Shown piece after piece: positions 10,960 to 24,967 of a stretch of 64,000 bases of DNA. The position numbers were made by a program, and so were the translations under genes. Location of the stretch: positions 215,965,982 to 216,029,981 of the forward strand of contig CP136063.1 of assembly GCA_032622095.1 (NCBI GenBank), written 5' to 3'. Numbering within the stretch: the first letter of the stretch is position 1; every line of letters begins with the position of its first letter. This DNA is from Siphonodentalium dalli (lineage: Eukaryota; Mollusca; Scaphopoda; Gadilida; Siphonodentaliidae). Below the pieces are notes generated by a model that was not told where the DNA came from, did not search any database, and worked only from the letters and a program-made list of their open reading frames with translations.

Positions 10960-12010
10960 CGTGTGAGTGGCATTTGGTACCAAAATCAGTTTTACAAAAA
11001 ACACTGCTGCAGATGCACTGAATGGCAAGGGGGTACTGTGTGCCAAAGGATTTAGCCATGCAAAGAGTAAAATCAAAGATTGCCACTGGCAGCCATGTTT
11101 TTCTCCCATGGCTCCTATCTAGAAGTCACCCTGAAGATCCATATAGTTCGGCAATGATCGGATGAGGGATGTGGTCTGTAGGGTGTGCCAAAGGCTTTAG
11201 TCATGCCCCGCGACATCACTCATCCAATAGTCACCAGACTTCATATGGATCTTCAGGGTGACATCTAGACAGGAGCCATCAATTATTTCCAAAATACCCA
11301 GGAAAAACATGCCAGCAGCCATCTTGGATTTTACTCTTTTCATGACTATATCATTTGGCTTCATTACTATATCATTTGGCGCACTCTACAGGAACATCCC
11401 TCATACTTAACATGGATCTTTTGGATGATCTCTAGATGGGAGCCATAGATTATTTCCGCAATTGTTGAAAAACATGGCAGCCATCACGGGATTTCAAATG
11501 TGAATCACATCAGCACACACTGCAGCCCGCATTTATCTGATAAATGTTTTGAAAATTTACAGTCATGTTTAGGATCACCTCAAGAAGGGAGCTATCAAAT
11601 TTGAATGATTTCCTATGAAGGATTTCAAATTTGAATCCCATCAGCACAGCTATGGCCCGCATTTATCTGAGAAATATTTTGAGAATTTACAGCCATGTTC
11701 AAGATCAAATCTTGATGGGAGCTATCAAATTTGGACTAATATTTATAAAAAAAACATGGCCACCAGTAGCCATCTTTGATTTTACTCATGACTGAATCAT
11801 TTGGCACGCCCTGCAGACCACATCCCTTGACCAATCATCACCAAACTTCATATGGATCTTCAGGGTGAAATCTAGATGGGAGCCGTCGATTTTGCCAGAA
11901 ATTCGTTGAAAAAGATGGCCACCAGCAGCCATCTTGGATTTCAAATTTGAAACCCTGCAGCCTGCATTTATTGAATTTTTTTTTTAAACTTTAGAGGCCT
12001 GTTTAGGATC
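10960..12010. repeat. Dispersed repeat W, several diverged tandem units
   Basis: Recurring modules: AAAATCCAAGATGGC-type blocks, GATGGGAGC, CACCCTGAAGATCCATAT and TGCCAAAGGATTTAGTCATG, in both orientations. Similar modules recur at 50900, 55690, 57660 and 58085. A 60-codon open frame here is repeat sequence and not a gene. Confidence 0.6.
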
Positions 12011-12270
12011 ATCTCCAGTTGTCATAGTACAAGAGGAATGGAATTTTGCGATCCAGACACCATAGATCTCGATAACTCTACAGGTCAAGATAGGAGAACA
12101 GTATGGAAGCTTATAGACTTTCTACCTACAGAACCTGTTAGAATAAACTTAGGATATATTAATTATTAATTCTATTATTTTGTACCCCGGAATCTATATA
12201 AAACTTTCTGGGAAGAGATCGACCATCTCTAATGAAGCATGATTGCACTATAAAAATTGCTTATGGAAAA

Positions 12271-12572
12271 GCCTACAAATAGTGTGTCTGTCATTTGCAG
12301 AATGAGGTCCCCAGAGGGTGAATTTAGTGATGCTATCCTGCACGGTGGACCTAGGATCAGATTGAAGTTCCCCATTCACCTCGGTTATGCATTTTATCTT
12401 CTGCAAATTAGGGGATATAGAAACTTTCCAGAAGGGAAATAGTAACTAAAAACAATGTTAATTTGAGGCTATATATACTTCCCAGAAGATGAAGTCCACC
12501 AGAGGTGAAATTGGTTATACTAGTCCTAAATTCACCCTTATTCTGCAAATGACGGACACACTATTTGAAGGT
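12271..12572. mobile_element. Foldback family A, shortened copy
   Basis: Left arm AATAGTGTGTCTGTCATTTG and right arm CAAATGACGGACACACTATT are inverted. The middle is reduced relative to 2767-3192. Confidence 0.65.
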
Positions 12573-12953
12573 TTACGCACAGGCATCCATTTGAATGCAA
12601 ATACAAACTTCATAAATCATTATAAATGAAATTAAACTTCCTATATGTTTCAGCTGAATTGGCTGTAAATTTGAACAACTAATACAATGGGGAAGCATTT
12701 TGTTAAGAATGTGTCTGAATTCTACCATCTGGAAAAAAATTGCTGTTTTATTTAAAAATATGTTTTGTGTTTACTTTTTTTGTTATCTGTGATATAGATT
12801 TATTTATATATACAAACTTTGATTTTCTTTCTTCATGAATAAAACACTTCACTTATCAGACACCTTTACCGTCACATTATTCTTTGAAAAGTCCATAGCC
12901 CCAGTGTGTCCAGATACGCTTGGCACATCAAGCAAAAATGAACATTGTCCATG
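12573..12953. other. Spacer without recognised features
   Basis: AT-rich, no gene or known repeat family recognised. Confidence 0.5.
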
Positions 12954-12957
12954 TTAA

Positions 12958-13145
12958 CCCTTTCTATACTAAATAGATTCTCCCATTCAGCTATAATTGT
13001 ATACATTGGAATGGTCTATTATTCATTTGGAGGGGTGTTAAGGTAATAAAAGCAGACGACAGATGGAAAAAAAAAGATAATGCAACAGCAGAATGATTCA
13101 CATTCATTGGTGGGAAATGTGCAGTTAATAAGTTCAACAAATTAC
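12958..13145. mobile_element. piggyBac-like MITE type B, left half abutting the minisatellite
   Basis: TTAA at 12954-12957, then CCCTTTCTATACTAAATAG, CATTGGTGGGAAATG and AATAAGTTCAACAAAT. At the position where full copies continue into the right half, the 22-bp minisatellite begins. Confidence 0.6.
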
Positions 13146-16100
13146 CAGCCATGAATTGCCATCTCTTCAGCCATGAATTACCATCGCCTCAGCCGTGAAT
13201 TACCACCTCTTCAGCCGTCAATTACCACCTCTTCAGCCATCAATTACCATCTCTTTTTAACCGTGAATCACCATTTCTTCAGCTGTGAATTACCACCTCT
13301 TCAGCCACGAATTACCATCTCTTCAGTTGTGAATTACCATCTCTTCAGCCATGAATTACTATCTCTTCTGAATTACCACCTCTTCAGCCGTGAATTACCA
13401 TCTCTTCAGTTTTGAAATACCATCTCCTCAGCCGTGAATTACCACCTCTTCTGAATTACCACCTCTTTAACCATGAATTACCATCTCTTCAGCAGTGAAT
13501 TACCACCTCTTCTGAATTACCATCTCTTTAACCATGAAGTATCAACTCTTCAGCAGTGAATTACCACCTCTTCAGCCATGAATTACTATCTCTTCTGAAT
13601 TACCATCTCTTCAGCAGTGAATTACCACCTCTTCAGCCATGAATTACTATCTATTCTGAATTACCATCTCTTTAACCATGAATTACCATCTCTTCAGCAG
13701 TGAATTACCATCTCTTCTGCAGTGAATTACCATCTCTCAGCAGTGAATTACCACCTCTTCAGCCATGAATTACTATCTATTCTGAATTACCATCTCTTTA
13801 ACCATGAATTACCATCTCTTCAGCAGTGAATTACCACCTCTTCAGCCATGAATTACTATCTCTTCTGAATTACCATATCTTCAGCCATGAATTACCATTT
13901 CTTCTGAATTACCATTTCTTCAGATGTGAATTACCATCTCTTTAATGGTGAATTACCACCTCTTCAGCCATGAATTACTATCTATTCTGAATTACCATCT
14001 CTTTAACCATGAATTACCATCTCTTCAGCAGTGAATTACCACTCTTCAGCAGTGAATTACTATCTCTTCTGAATTTCCATCTCTTTAACCATGAATTACC
14101 ATCTCTTCAGCAGTGAATTACCACCTCTTCAGCCATGAATTACTATCTCTTCTGAATTACCATATCTTCAGCCATGAATTACCATTTCTTCTGAATTACC
14201 ATTTCTTCAGATGTGAATTACCATCTCTTTAATGGTGAATTACCATCTCTTCAGCCATGAATTACCATCTATTCAGCCATGAATTACTATCTATTCAGCC
14301 ATGAATTACTATCTATTCAGCCATGAATTACTATCTATTCAGCCATGAATTACCCTCTCTTCAGCCATGAATTACCATCTCTTTAATGGTGAATTACCAT
14401 CTCTTCAGCCATGAATTACCATCTCTAACCGTGAATTACCATCTCTTCGGCCATGAATTACCATCTCTTCAGCCATGAATTACCATCTCTCTAACCGTGA
14501 ATTACCCTCTCTTCGGCCATGAATTACCATCTCTTCAGCCATGAATTACCATCTCTCTAACCGTGAATTACCATCTCTTCTGCAGTGAATTACCATCTCT
14601 TCGGCCGTGAATTACCATCTCTTCGGCCATGAATTACCATCTCTTTAATGGTGAATTACCATCTCTTTAATGGTGAATTACCATCTCTCTAACCGTGAAT
14701 TACCATCTCTTCGGCCATGAATTACCATCCCTTTAATGGTGAATTACCATCTCTTTAATGGTGAATTACCATCTCTTCAGCCATGAATTACCATCTCTAA
14801 CCGTGAATTACCCTCTCTTCGGCCATGAATTACCATCTCTTCAGCCATGAATTACCATCTCTCTAACCGTGAATTACCCTCTCTTCGGCCATGAATTACC
14901 ATCTCTTCAGCCATGAATTACCATCTCTCTAACCGTGAATTACCATCTCTTCTGCAGTGAATTACCATCTCTTCGGCCGTGAATTACCATCTCTTCAGCC
15001 ATGAATTACCATCTCTTTAATGGTGAATTACCATCTCTTCGGCCATGAATTACCATCTCTTTAATGGTGAATTACCATCTCTTCAGCCATGAATTACCAT
15101 CTCTTTAATGGTGAATTACCATCTCTTCAGCCATGAATTACCATCTCTTTAATGGTGAATTACCATCTCTTCAGCCATGAATTACCATCTCTAACCGTGA
15201 ATTACCCTCTCTTCGGCCATGAATTACCATCTCTTCAGCCATGAATTACCATCTCTCTAACCGTGAATTACCATCTCTTCTGCAGTGAATTACCATCTCT
15301 TCGGCCGTGAATTACCATCTCTTCAGCCATGAATTACCATCTCTTTAATGGTGAATTACCATCTCTTCGGCCATGAATTACCATCTCTTTAATGGTGAAT
15401 TACCCTCTCTTCGGCCATGAATTACCATCTCTTTAATGGTGAATTACCATCTCTTCAGCCATGAATTACCATCTCTCTAACCGTGAATTACCCTCTCTTC
15501 GGCCATGAATTACCATCTCTTCAGCCATGAATTACCATCTCTCTAACCGTGAATTACCATCTCTTCTGCAGTGAATTACCATCTCTTCGGCCATGAATTA
15601 CCATCTCTTTAATGGTGAATTACCCTCTCTTCGGCCATGAATTACCATCTCTTTAATGGTGAATTACCATCTCTTCGGCCATGAATTACCATCTCTTTAA
15701 TGGTGAATTACCCTCTCTTCGGCCATGAATTACCATCTCTTTAATGGTGAATTACCATCTCTTCAGCCATGAATTACCATCTCTCTAACCGTGAATTACC
15801 CTCTCTTCGGCCATGAATTACCATCTCTTCAGCCATGAATTACCATCTCTCTAACCGTGAATTACCCTCTCTTCGGCCATGAATTACCATCTCTTCAGCC
15901 ATGAATTACCATCTCTCTAACCGTGAATTACCATCTCTTCTGCAGTGAATTACCATCTCTTCGGCCGTGAATTACCATCTCTTCGGCCATGAATTACCAT
16001 CTCTTTAATGGTGAATTACCATCTCTTTAATGGTGAATTACCATCTCTTTAATGGTGAATTACCATCTCTTTAATGGTGAATTACCATCTCTCTAACCGT

Positions 16101-19100
16101 GAATTACCATCTCTTCGGCCATGAATTACCATCTCTTCAGCCATGAATTACCATCTCTCTAACCGTGAATTACCATCTCTTCTGCAGTGAATTACCATCT
16201 CTTCGGCCGTGAATTACCATCTCTTCGGCCATGAATTACCATCCCTTTAATGGTGAATTACCATCTCTTTAATGGTGAATTACCATCTCTTCAGCCATGA
16301 ATTACCATCTCTAACCGTGAATTACCCTCTCTTCGGCCATGAATTACCATCTCTTCAGCCATGAATTACCATCTCTCTAACCGTGAATTACCCTCTCTTC
16401 GGCCATGAATTACCATCTCTTCAGCCATGAATTACCATCTCTCTAACCGTGAATTACCATCTCTTCTGCAGTGAATTACCATCTCTTCGGCCGTGAATTA
16501 CCATCTCTTCGGCCATGAATTACCATCCCTTTAATGGTGAATTACCATCTCTTTAATGGTGAATTACCATCTCTTCAGCCATGAATTACCATCTCTAACC
16601 GTGAATTACCCTCTCTTCGGCCATGAATTACCATCTCTTCAGCCATGAATTACCATCTCTCTAACCGTGAATTACCCTCTCTTCGGCCATGAATTACCAT
16701 CTCTTCAGCCATGAATTACCATCTCTCTAACCGTGAATTACCATCTCTTCTGCAGTGAATTACCATCTCTTCGGCCGTGAATTACCATCTCTTCGGCCAT
16801 GAATTACCATCCCTTTAATGGTGAATTACCATCTCTTTAATGGTGAATTACCATCTCTTCAGCCATGAATTACCATCTCTTCAGCCATGAATTACCATCT
16901 CTAACCGTGAATTACCCTCTCTTCGGCCATGAATTACCATCTCTTCAGCCATGAATTACCATCTCTCTAACCGTGAATTACCCTCTCTTCGGCCATGAAT
17001 TACCATCTCTTCAGCCATGAATTACCATCTCTCTAACAGTGAATTACCATCTCTTCTGCAGTGAATTACCATCTCTTCGGCCGTGAATTACCATCTCTTC
17101 GGCCATGAATTACCATCTCTAACCGTGAATTACCCTCTCTTCAGCCATGAATTACCATCTCTTCAGCCATGAATTACCATCTCTAACCGTGAATTACCCT
17201 CTCTTCGGCCATGAATTACCATCTCTTCAGCCATGAATTACCATCTCTCTAACCGTGAATTACCCTCTCTTCGGCCATGAATTACCATCTCTTCAGCCAT
17301 GAATTACCATCTCTCTAACCGTGAATTACCATCTCTTCTGCAGTGAATTACCATCTCTTCGGCCGTGAATTACCATCTCTTCGGCCATGAATTACCATCC
17401 CTTTAATGGTGAATTACCATCTCTTTAATGGTGAATTACCATCTCTTCAGCCATGAATTACCATCTCTAACCGTGAATTACCCTCTCTTCGGCCATGAAT
17501 TACCATCTCTTCAGCCATGAATTACCATCTCTCTAACCGTGAATTACCCTCTCTTCGGCCATGAATTACCATCTCTTCAGCCATGAATTACCATCTCTCT
17601 AACCGTGAATTACCATCTCTTCTGCAGTGAATTACCATCTCTTCGGCCGTGAATTACCATCTCTTCAGCCATGAATTACCATCTCTAACCGTGAATTACC
17701 CTCTCTTCGGCCGTGAATTACCATCTCTTCAGCCATGAATTACCATCTCTAACTGTGAATTACCCTCTCTTCGGCCGTGAATTACCATCTCTAACCGTGA
17801 ATTACCCTCTCTTCGGCCGTGAATTACCATCTCTAACCGTGAATTACCATCTCTTCAGCCATGAATTACCATCACTAACCATGAATTACCATCTCTAACC
17901 GTGAATTACCATCTCTAACCGTGAATTACCATCTCTTCAGCCATGATTACCATCTCTTTAACCGTGAATTACCATCTCTTTAACCATGAATTATCATCTC
18001 TTTAACCGTGAATTATCATCTCTTTAACCATGAATTATCATCACTTTAACCGTGAATTATCATCTCTTTAACCGTGAATTACCATCACTTTAACCGTGAA
18101 TTATCATCTCTTTAACCGTGAATTACCATCACTTTAACCGTGAATTATCATCACTTTAACCATGAATCACCATCTCTTAAACCATGAATTACCATCTCTA
18201 ACCGTGAATTATCATCACTTTAACCGTGAATTACCATCTCTTTAACCATGAATTACCATCTCTTCAGCCATGATTACCATCTCTTTAACCATGAATTATC
18301 ATCACTTTAACCGTGAATTACCATCTCTTTAACTGTGAATTACCATCACTTTAACCGTGAATTACCATCTCATTATCCGTGAATTACCATCTCTTTAACC
18401 GTGAATTACCATCACTTAAACCATGAATTACCATCTCTAACCGTGAATTACCATCTCTTTAACCGTGAATTATCATCACTTTAACCGTGAATTATCATCT
18501 CTTTAACCGTGAATTACCATCACTTTAACCGTGAATTACCATCTCTTTAACTGTGAATTACCATCTCTTTAACCGTGAATTATCATCTCTTTAACCGTGA
18601 ATTATCATCACTTTAACCGTGAATTACCATCACTTAAACCGTGAATTACCATCTCTTTAACTGTGAATTATCATCTCTTTAACCGTGAATTATCATCACT
18701 TTAACCGTGAATTACCATCTCTTTAACCGTGAATTACCATCTCTTTAACCGTGAATTACCATCTCTTTAACCGTGAATTATCATCTCTTTAATCGTGAAT
18801 TACCATCTCTTCAGCTGTGAATTATCATCTCTTTAACTGTGAATTATCATCACTTTAACCATGAATTACCATCACTTTAACCGTGAATTATCATCACTTT
18901 AACCGTGAATTATCATCTCTTTAACTGTGAATTACCATCACTTTAACCGTGAATTACCATCTCTTTAACCGTGAATTACCATCTCTTTAACTGTGAATTA
19001 CCATCACTTAAACCATGAATTACCATCTCTAACCGTGAATTACCATCTCTTTAAATGTGAATTATCATCACTTTAACCGTGAATTATCATCTCTTTAACC

Positions 19101-19866
19101 GTGAATTACCATCACTTTAACCGTGAATTACCATCTCTTTAACTGTGAATTACCATCTCTTTAACCGTGAATTATCATCTCTTTAACCGTGAATTACCAT
19201 CACTTTAACCGTGAATTACCATCTCTTTAACTGTGAATTACCATCTCTCTAACCGTGAATTATCATCTCTTTAACCGTGAATTACCATCACTTTAACCGT
19301 GAATTACCATCTCTTCAGCTGTGAATTACCATCTCTTTAACCGTGAATTATCATCTCTTCAGCCGTGAATTACCATCACTTTAACCATGAATTACCATCT
19401 CTTCAGCCGTGAATTACCATCTCTTTAACCGTGAATTATCATCTCTTCAGCCGTGAATTACCATCTCTTTAACCGTGAATTATCATCTCTTCAGCCGTGA
19501 ACTACCATCACTTTAACCATGAATTACCATCACTTTAACCGTGAATTACCATCTCTTTAACCGTGAATTATCATCTCTTCAGCCGTGAATTACCATCTCT
19601 TTAACCGTGAATTACCATCTCTTTAACCGTGAATTATCATCTCTTCAGCTGTGAATTACCATCTCTTTAACCGTGAATTATAATCTCTTCAGCCGTGAAT
19701 TACCATCTCTCTAACCGTGAATTATCATCTCTTCAGCCGTGAATTACCATCACTTTAACCATGAATTACCATCTCTTCATGTGTGTATTATCTCTTTAAC
19801 TGTGAACTACAATCTCTTCAGCTGTCAATTACCATCTCTTCTGAATTACAATCTATTCAGCTACTC
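13146..19866. repeat. Giant minisatellite array I, 20-22 bp unit
   Basis: About 6.7 kb of head-to-tail units of form TGAATTACCATCTCTTTAAC plus two bases, with variants ending TTCAGCCA, TTCGGCCA, TTCTGCAG, TTTAATGG, CTAACCG. Sub-domains: 13146-14270 irregular with 16-bp short units; about 14270-17660 higher-order repeats; 17660-17950 mainly 20-bp units; 17950-19866 TTTAACCG units alternating TCATCTCT, CCATCACT. Because 22 is not a multiple of 3, the open frames inside read as MNYHLFSHELPSL-type repeats in all three frames; this is not coding. Confidence 0.95.
16182..17627. repeat. Higher-order repeat within array I, 284-bp period
   Basis: The CTGCAG-containing unit recurs at 16182, 16466, 16750, 17056, 17338 and 17622. 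Spacings are 284, 284, 306, 282 and 284 bp. 284 equals twelve 22-bp units plus one 20-bp unit. The unit order between landmarks is the same from block to block; the 306-bp block has one extra unit. Less regular blocks extend upstream to about 14578. Confidence 0.85.
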
Positions 19867-20367
19867 GTCAATGGTGAAGGTGGCAATTTCAACATTTGAT
19901 CTTCCAGAATTGAAGCTAAATCCTCAAACCTATGGATTTATCAAAAAGCTAAAACAATTTGGTAGTACAAGTATGGTTCTTTTGTGAGAACAGATACTTT
20001 TACAGTAAATTTTAAAATCACTATTTCAACTTTACGCTCAACAGCAATGAGTGTTGGTGGGTTAACTGGGTAATAAGTGTTGGTTTTGGTAAGTGTCACG
20101 GACCTTTTTAGCTCAACTTACTTTGTAAGTTTGAGCTATTGCCATGGTTTGGCGTCCGTGTGTCAGTCAACAATTTCCTTTGGCGCGGGCTACAGGTCAT
20201 ACCTTTGATCTGATCTTTATGAGATTTGTCATGAATGTTGACATTGACATGTAGATGGGAACGAGTCATTTTGGTGTCATTCGGGCAAAAAAACATGGCC
20301 GCTGGCAGCCATCTTGGATTTCAAAATTCAATCCATTGGCACGGGCTACAGGTCGTACTGTTTGTCT
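19867..20367. repeat. Unique flank and element Y left end, first copy of a segmental duplication
   Basis: Nearly identical to 23577-24077 (offset 3710 bp). Contains a non-repetitive CAATGGTGAAGGTGGCAATT stretch followed from 20111 by the left end of element Y (GCTCAACTTACTTTGTAAG). It stops at TTTGTCT, where array II starts. Confidence 0.85.
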
Positions 20368-23300
20368 TCAGCAGTGAATTACCACTCTTCAGCAGTGAAT
20401 TACTATCTCTTCTGAATTTCCATCTCTTTAACCATGAATTACCATCTCTTCAGCAGTGAATTACCACCTCTTCAGCCATGAATTACTATCTCTTCTGAAT
20501 TACCATATCTTCAGCCATGAATTACCATTTCTTCTGAATTACCATTTCTTCAGATGTGAATTACCATCTCTTCTGCAGTGAATTACCATCTCTTCAGCCA
20601 TGAATTACCATCTCTAACCGTGAATTACCCTCTCTTCGGCCGTGAATTACCATCTCTTCAGCCATGAATTACCATCTCTAAGCGTGAATTACTCTCTCTT
20701 CGGCCGTGAATTACCATCTCTAACCGTGAATTACCCTCTCTTCGGCCGTGAATTACCATCTCTAACCGTGAATTACCATCTCTTCAGCCATGAATTACCA
20801 TCACTAACCATGAATTACCATCTCTAACCGTGAATTACCATCTCTAACCGTGAATTACCATCTCTTCAGCCGTGATTACCATCTCTTTAACCGTGAATTA
20901 CCATCTCTTTAACCATGAATTACCATCTCTAACCGTGAATTACCATCTCTTCAGCCGTGATTACCATCTCTTAACCGTGAATTACCATCTCTAACCGTGA
21001 ATTACCATCTCTAACCGTGAATTACCATCTCTTCAGCCGTGATTACCATCTCTTTAACCGTGAATTATCATCTCTTTAACCATGAATTATCATCACTTTA
21101 ACCGTGAATTATCATCTCTTTAACCGTGAATTACCATCACTTTAACCGTGAATTATCATCTCTTTAACCGTGAATTACCATCACTTTAACCGTGAATTAT
21201 CATCACTTTAACCATGAATCACCATCTCTTAAACCATGAATTACCATCACTTTAACCATGAATTACCATCTCTTTAACCGTGAATTACCATCTCTTTAAC
21301 CATGAATTACCATCTCTTTAACCATGAATTACCATCTCTTAAACCGTGAATTATCATCTCTTTAACCGTGAATTACCATCTCTTTAACCATGAATTACCA
21401 TCTCTTTAACCATGAATTATCATCACTTTAACCGTGAATTACCATCTCTTTAACTGTGAATTACCATCACTTTAACCGTGAATTACCATCTCTTTATCCG
21501 TGAATTACCATCTTTTTAACCGTGAATTACCATCACTTAAACCATGAATTACCATCTCTAACCGTGAATTATCATCACTTTAACCGTGAATTACCATCTC
21601 TTTAACCATGAATTACCATCTCTAACCGTGAATTACCATCACTTTAACTGTGAATTACCATCTCTTTAACTGTGAATTACCATCTCTTTAACTGTGAATT
21701 ACCATCACTTTAACCGTGAATTACCATCTCTTTATCCGTGAATTATCATCTCTTTAATCGTGAATTACCATCTCTTCAGCTGTGAATTACCATCACTTTA
21801 ACCATGAATTACCATCTCTTTAACTGTGAATTACCATCTCTTTAACTGTGAATTACCATCTCTTTAATCGTGAATTACCATCTCTTTATCCGTGAATTAT
21901 CATCTCTTTAATCGTGAATTACCATCTCTTCAGCTGTGAATTACCATCACTTTAACCATGAATTACCATCTCTTTAACTGTGAATTACCATCACTTTAAC
22001 CGTGAATTATCATCACTTTAACCGTGAATTATCATCTCTTTAACTGTGAATTACCATCACTTTAACCGTGAATTACCATCTCTTTAACCGTGAATTACCA
22101 TCTCTTTAACCGTGAATTACCATCTCTTTAACCGTGAATTACCATCACTTAAACCATGAATTACCATCTCTAACCGTGAATTACCATCTCTTTAAATGTG
22201 AATTATCATCACTTTAACCGTGAATTATCATCTCTTTAACCGTGAATTATCATCTCTTTAACTGTGAATTACCATCACTTTAACCGTGAATTACCATCTC
22301 TTTAACTGTGAATTACCATCTCTTTAACCGTGAATTATCATCACTTAAACCATGAATTACCATCTCTTTAACTGTGAATTACCATCACTTTAACCGTGAA
22401 TTACCATCACTTAAACCATGAATTACCATCTCTAACCGTGAATTACCATCTCTTTAAATGTGAATTATCATCACTTTAACCGTGAATTATCATCTCTTTA
22501 ACTGTGAATTACCATCACTTTAACTGTGAATTACCATCACTTTAACCGTGAATTACCATCTCTTTAACCGTGAATTACCATCTCTTTAAATGTGAATTAT
22601 CATCTCTTTAAGCGTGAATTACCATCTCTTCAGCCGTGAATTACCATCACTTTAACCATGAATTACCATCACTTTAACCGTGAATTATCATCACTTTAAC
22701 CGTGAATTATCATCTCTTTAACCGTGAATTATCATCTCTTTAACCGTGAATTATCATCCCTTCAGCCGTGAATTACCATCTCTAACCGTGAATTACCATC
22801 TCTTTAAATGTGAATTATCATCACTTTAACCGTGAATTATCATCTCTTTAACTGTGAATTACCATCACTTTAACTGTGAATTACCATCACTTTAACCGTG
22901 AATTACCATCTCTTTAACCGTGAATTATCATCTCTTTAACTGTGAATTACCATCACTTTAACTGTGAATTACCATCACTTTAACCGTGAATTACCATCTC
23001 TTTAACCGTGAATTATCATCTCTTTAACTGTGAATTACCATCACTTTAACTGTGAATTACCATCACTTTAACCGTGAATTACCATCTCTTTAACTGTGAA
23101 TTACCATCTCTTTAACCGTGAATTATCATCTCTTTAAGCGTGAATTACCATCTCTTCAGCCGTGAATTACCATCACTTTAACCATGAATTACCATCACTT
23201 TAACCGTGAATTATCATCACTTTAACCGTGAATTATCATCTCTTTAACCGTGAATTATCATCTCTTTAACCGTGAATTATCATCCCTTCAGCCGTGAATT

Positions 23301-23576
23301 ACCATCACTTTAACCGTGAATTACCATCTCTTTAACCGTGAATTATCATCTCTTCAGCCGTGAATTACCATCTCTTTAACCGTGAATTATCATCTCTTCA
23401 GCTGTGAATTACCATCTCTTTAACCGTGAATTATCATCTCTTCAGCCGTGAATTACCATCACTTTAACCATGAATTACCATCTCTTCATGTGTGTATTAT
23501 CTCTTTTAACTGTGAACTACAATCTCTTCAGCTGTCAATTACCATCTCTTCTGAATTACAATCTATTCAGCTACTC
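20368..23576. repeat. Minisatellite array II, contracted duplicate of array I
   Basis: Opens with the same unit order found at about 14024-14230 (including the odd CCACTCTTCAGCAG short unit and CATATCTTCAGCC). It then passes to units matching about 17650-17950 and on to TTTAACCG units. The higher-order domain (about 14231-17640) is largely missing. Length about 3.2 kb. Confidence 0.9.
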
Positions 23577-23820
23577 GTCAATGGTGAAGGTGGCAATTTC
23601 AACATTTGATCTTCCAGAATTGAAGCTAAATCCTCAAACCTATGGATTTATCAAAAAGCTAAAACAATTTGGTAGTACAAGTATGGTTCTTTTGTGAGAA
23701 CAGATACTTTTACAGTAAATTTTAAAATCACTATTTCAACTTTACGCTCAACAGCAATGAGTGTTGGTGGGTTAACTGGGTAATAAGTGTTGGTTTTGGT
23801 AAGTGTCACGGACCTTTTTA

Positions 23821-24965
23821 GCTCAACTTACTTTGTAAGTTTGAGCTATTGCCATGGTTTGGCGTCCGTGTGTCAGTCAACAATTTCCTTTGGCGCGGGC
23901 TACAGGTCATACCTTTGATCTGATCTTTATGAGATTTGTCATGAATGTTGACATTGACATGTAGATGGGAACGAGTCATTTTGGTGTCATTCGGGCAAAA
24001 AAACATGGCCGCTGGCAGCCATCTTGGATTTCAAAATTCAATCCATTGGCACGGGCTACAGGTCGTACTGTTTGTCTGATCATCACGAAATTTGTCATGG
24101 ATGTTAATATTGACATGTAGATGGGAACGAGTGATTTTGGGGTCGTTCAGCCAAAAAACATGGCCACCAGCAGCCATCTTGGATTTTACTCTTTGCATGA
24201 CTAAATCCTTTGGCGCGGGCTACAGGTCGTACCTTTGGTCCGATGTTTATGAAGTTTGTCAAGAATGTTGCCATTGACATGTAAATGGGAACGAGTCATT
24301 TTGGGGTCATTTGGCAAAAAACATGGCTGCTGGCAGCCATCTTGGATTTCAAAATTCAATCCATTGGCACGGGCTACAGGTCGTACTGTTCGTCTGATTA
24401 TCATGAAATTTGTCATTGATGTTAGTATTGACATGTAGATGGGAACGAGTGATTTTGGGGTCGTTCGGCCAAAAAACATGGCTGCCAGCAGCCATCTTGG
24501 ATTTTACTCTTTGCATGACTAAATCCTTTGGCGCAGGCTACAGGTCGTAGCTTTGGTCGGAACTTCATGAAATTTGTCATGGATGTTAACAATGACATGT
24601 AGATCGGAACGAGTCATTTTGGGGTCGTTCGGCTGAAAAACATGGCCGCCAGGAGCCATCTTGGATTTTACTCTTTGCATGACTAAATCCTTTGGCGCGG
24701 GCTACAGGTCATAGCTTTGGTCAGATCTTCATGAAATTTGTCATGGATGTTAACAATGACACGTAGATGGGAACAAGTCCTTTTGGGGTCAATTGGCCAA
24801 AAAACATGGCCACCAGCAGCCATCTTGGATGTTACTCTTTGCATGACTAAATCCTTTGGCACATGTTAGACATTTCAATTAGCACCTTTCCTATTCCTCC
24901 ATTTACTGTCAACCATTAAATTATTCCCCTACCTAAGTTGACCTACAGTGTCATTGACACTTTCA
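23821..24965 (+). mobile_element. Element Y with about seven internal tandem units
   Basis: Left end GCTCAACTTACTTTG and right end AGTTGACCTACAGTGTCATT are diverged from an inverted pair. Between them GGCGCGGGCTACAGG-type blocks recur at about 23887, 24043, 24210, 24361, 24527, 24689 and 24851 (spacing 151-167 bp). Each unit has GATGGGAACGAGT and CAGCCATCTTGGATTT. Short open frames follow the repeat and vary from unit to unit, so coding is unlikely. Confidence 0.75.
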
Positions 24966-24967
24966 TT

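Noticed and set aside
17713-20827. Proteins of MNYHLFSHELPSL repeats
   Set aside because: A 22-bp unit reads through all three frames every 66 bp; open frames exist only because the unit lacks stops in some orders. No start context, no homologue known.
13146-23576. CRISPR-like regular repeats
   Set aside because: Units are contiguous with no unique spacers, vary gradually, and lie in a eukaryotic context; this is a minisatellite.
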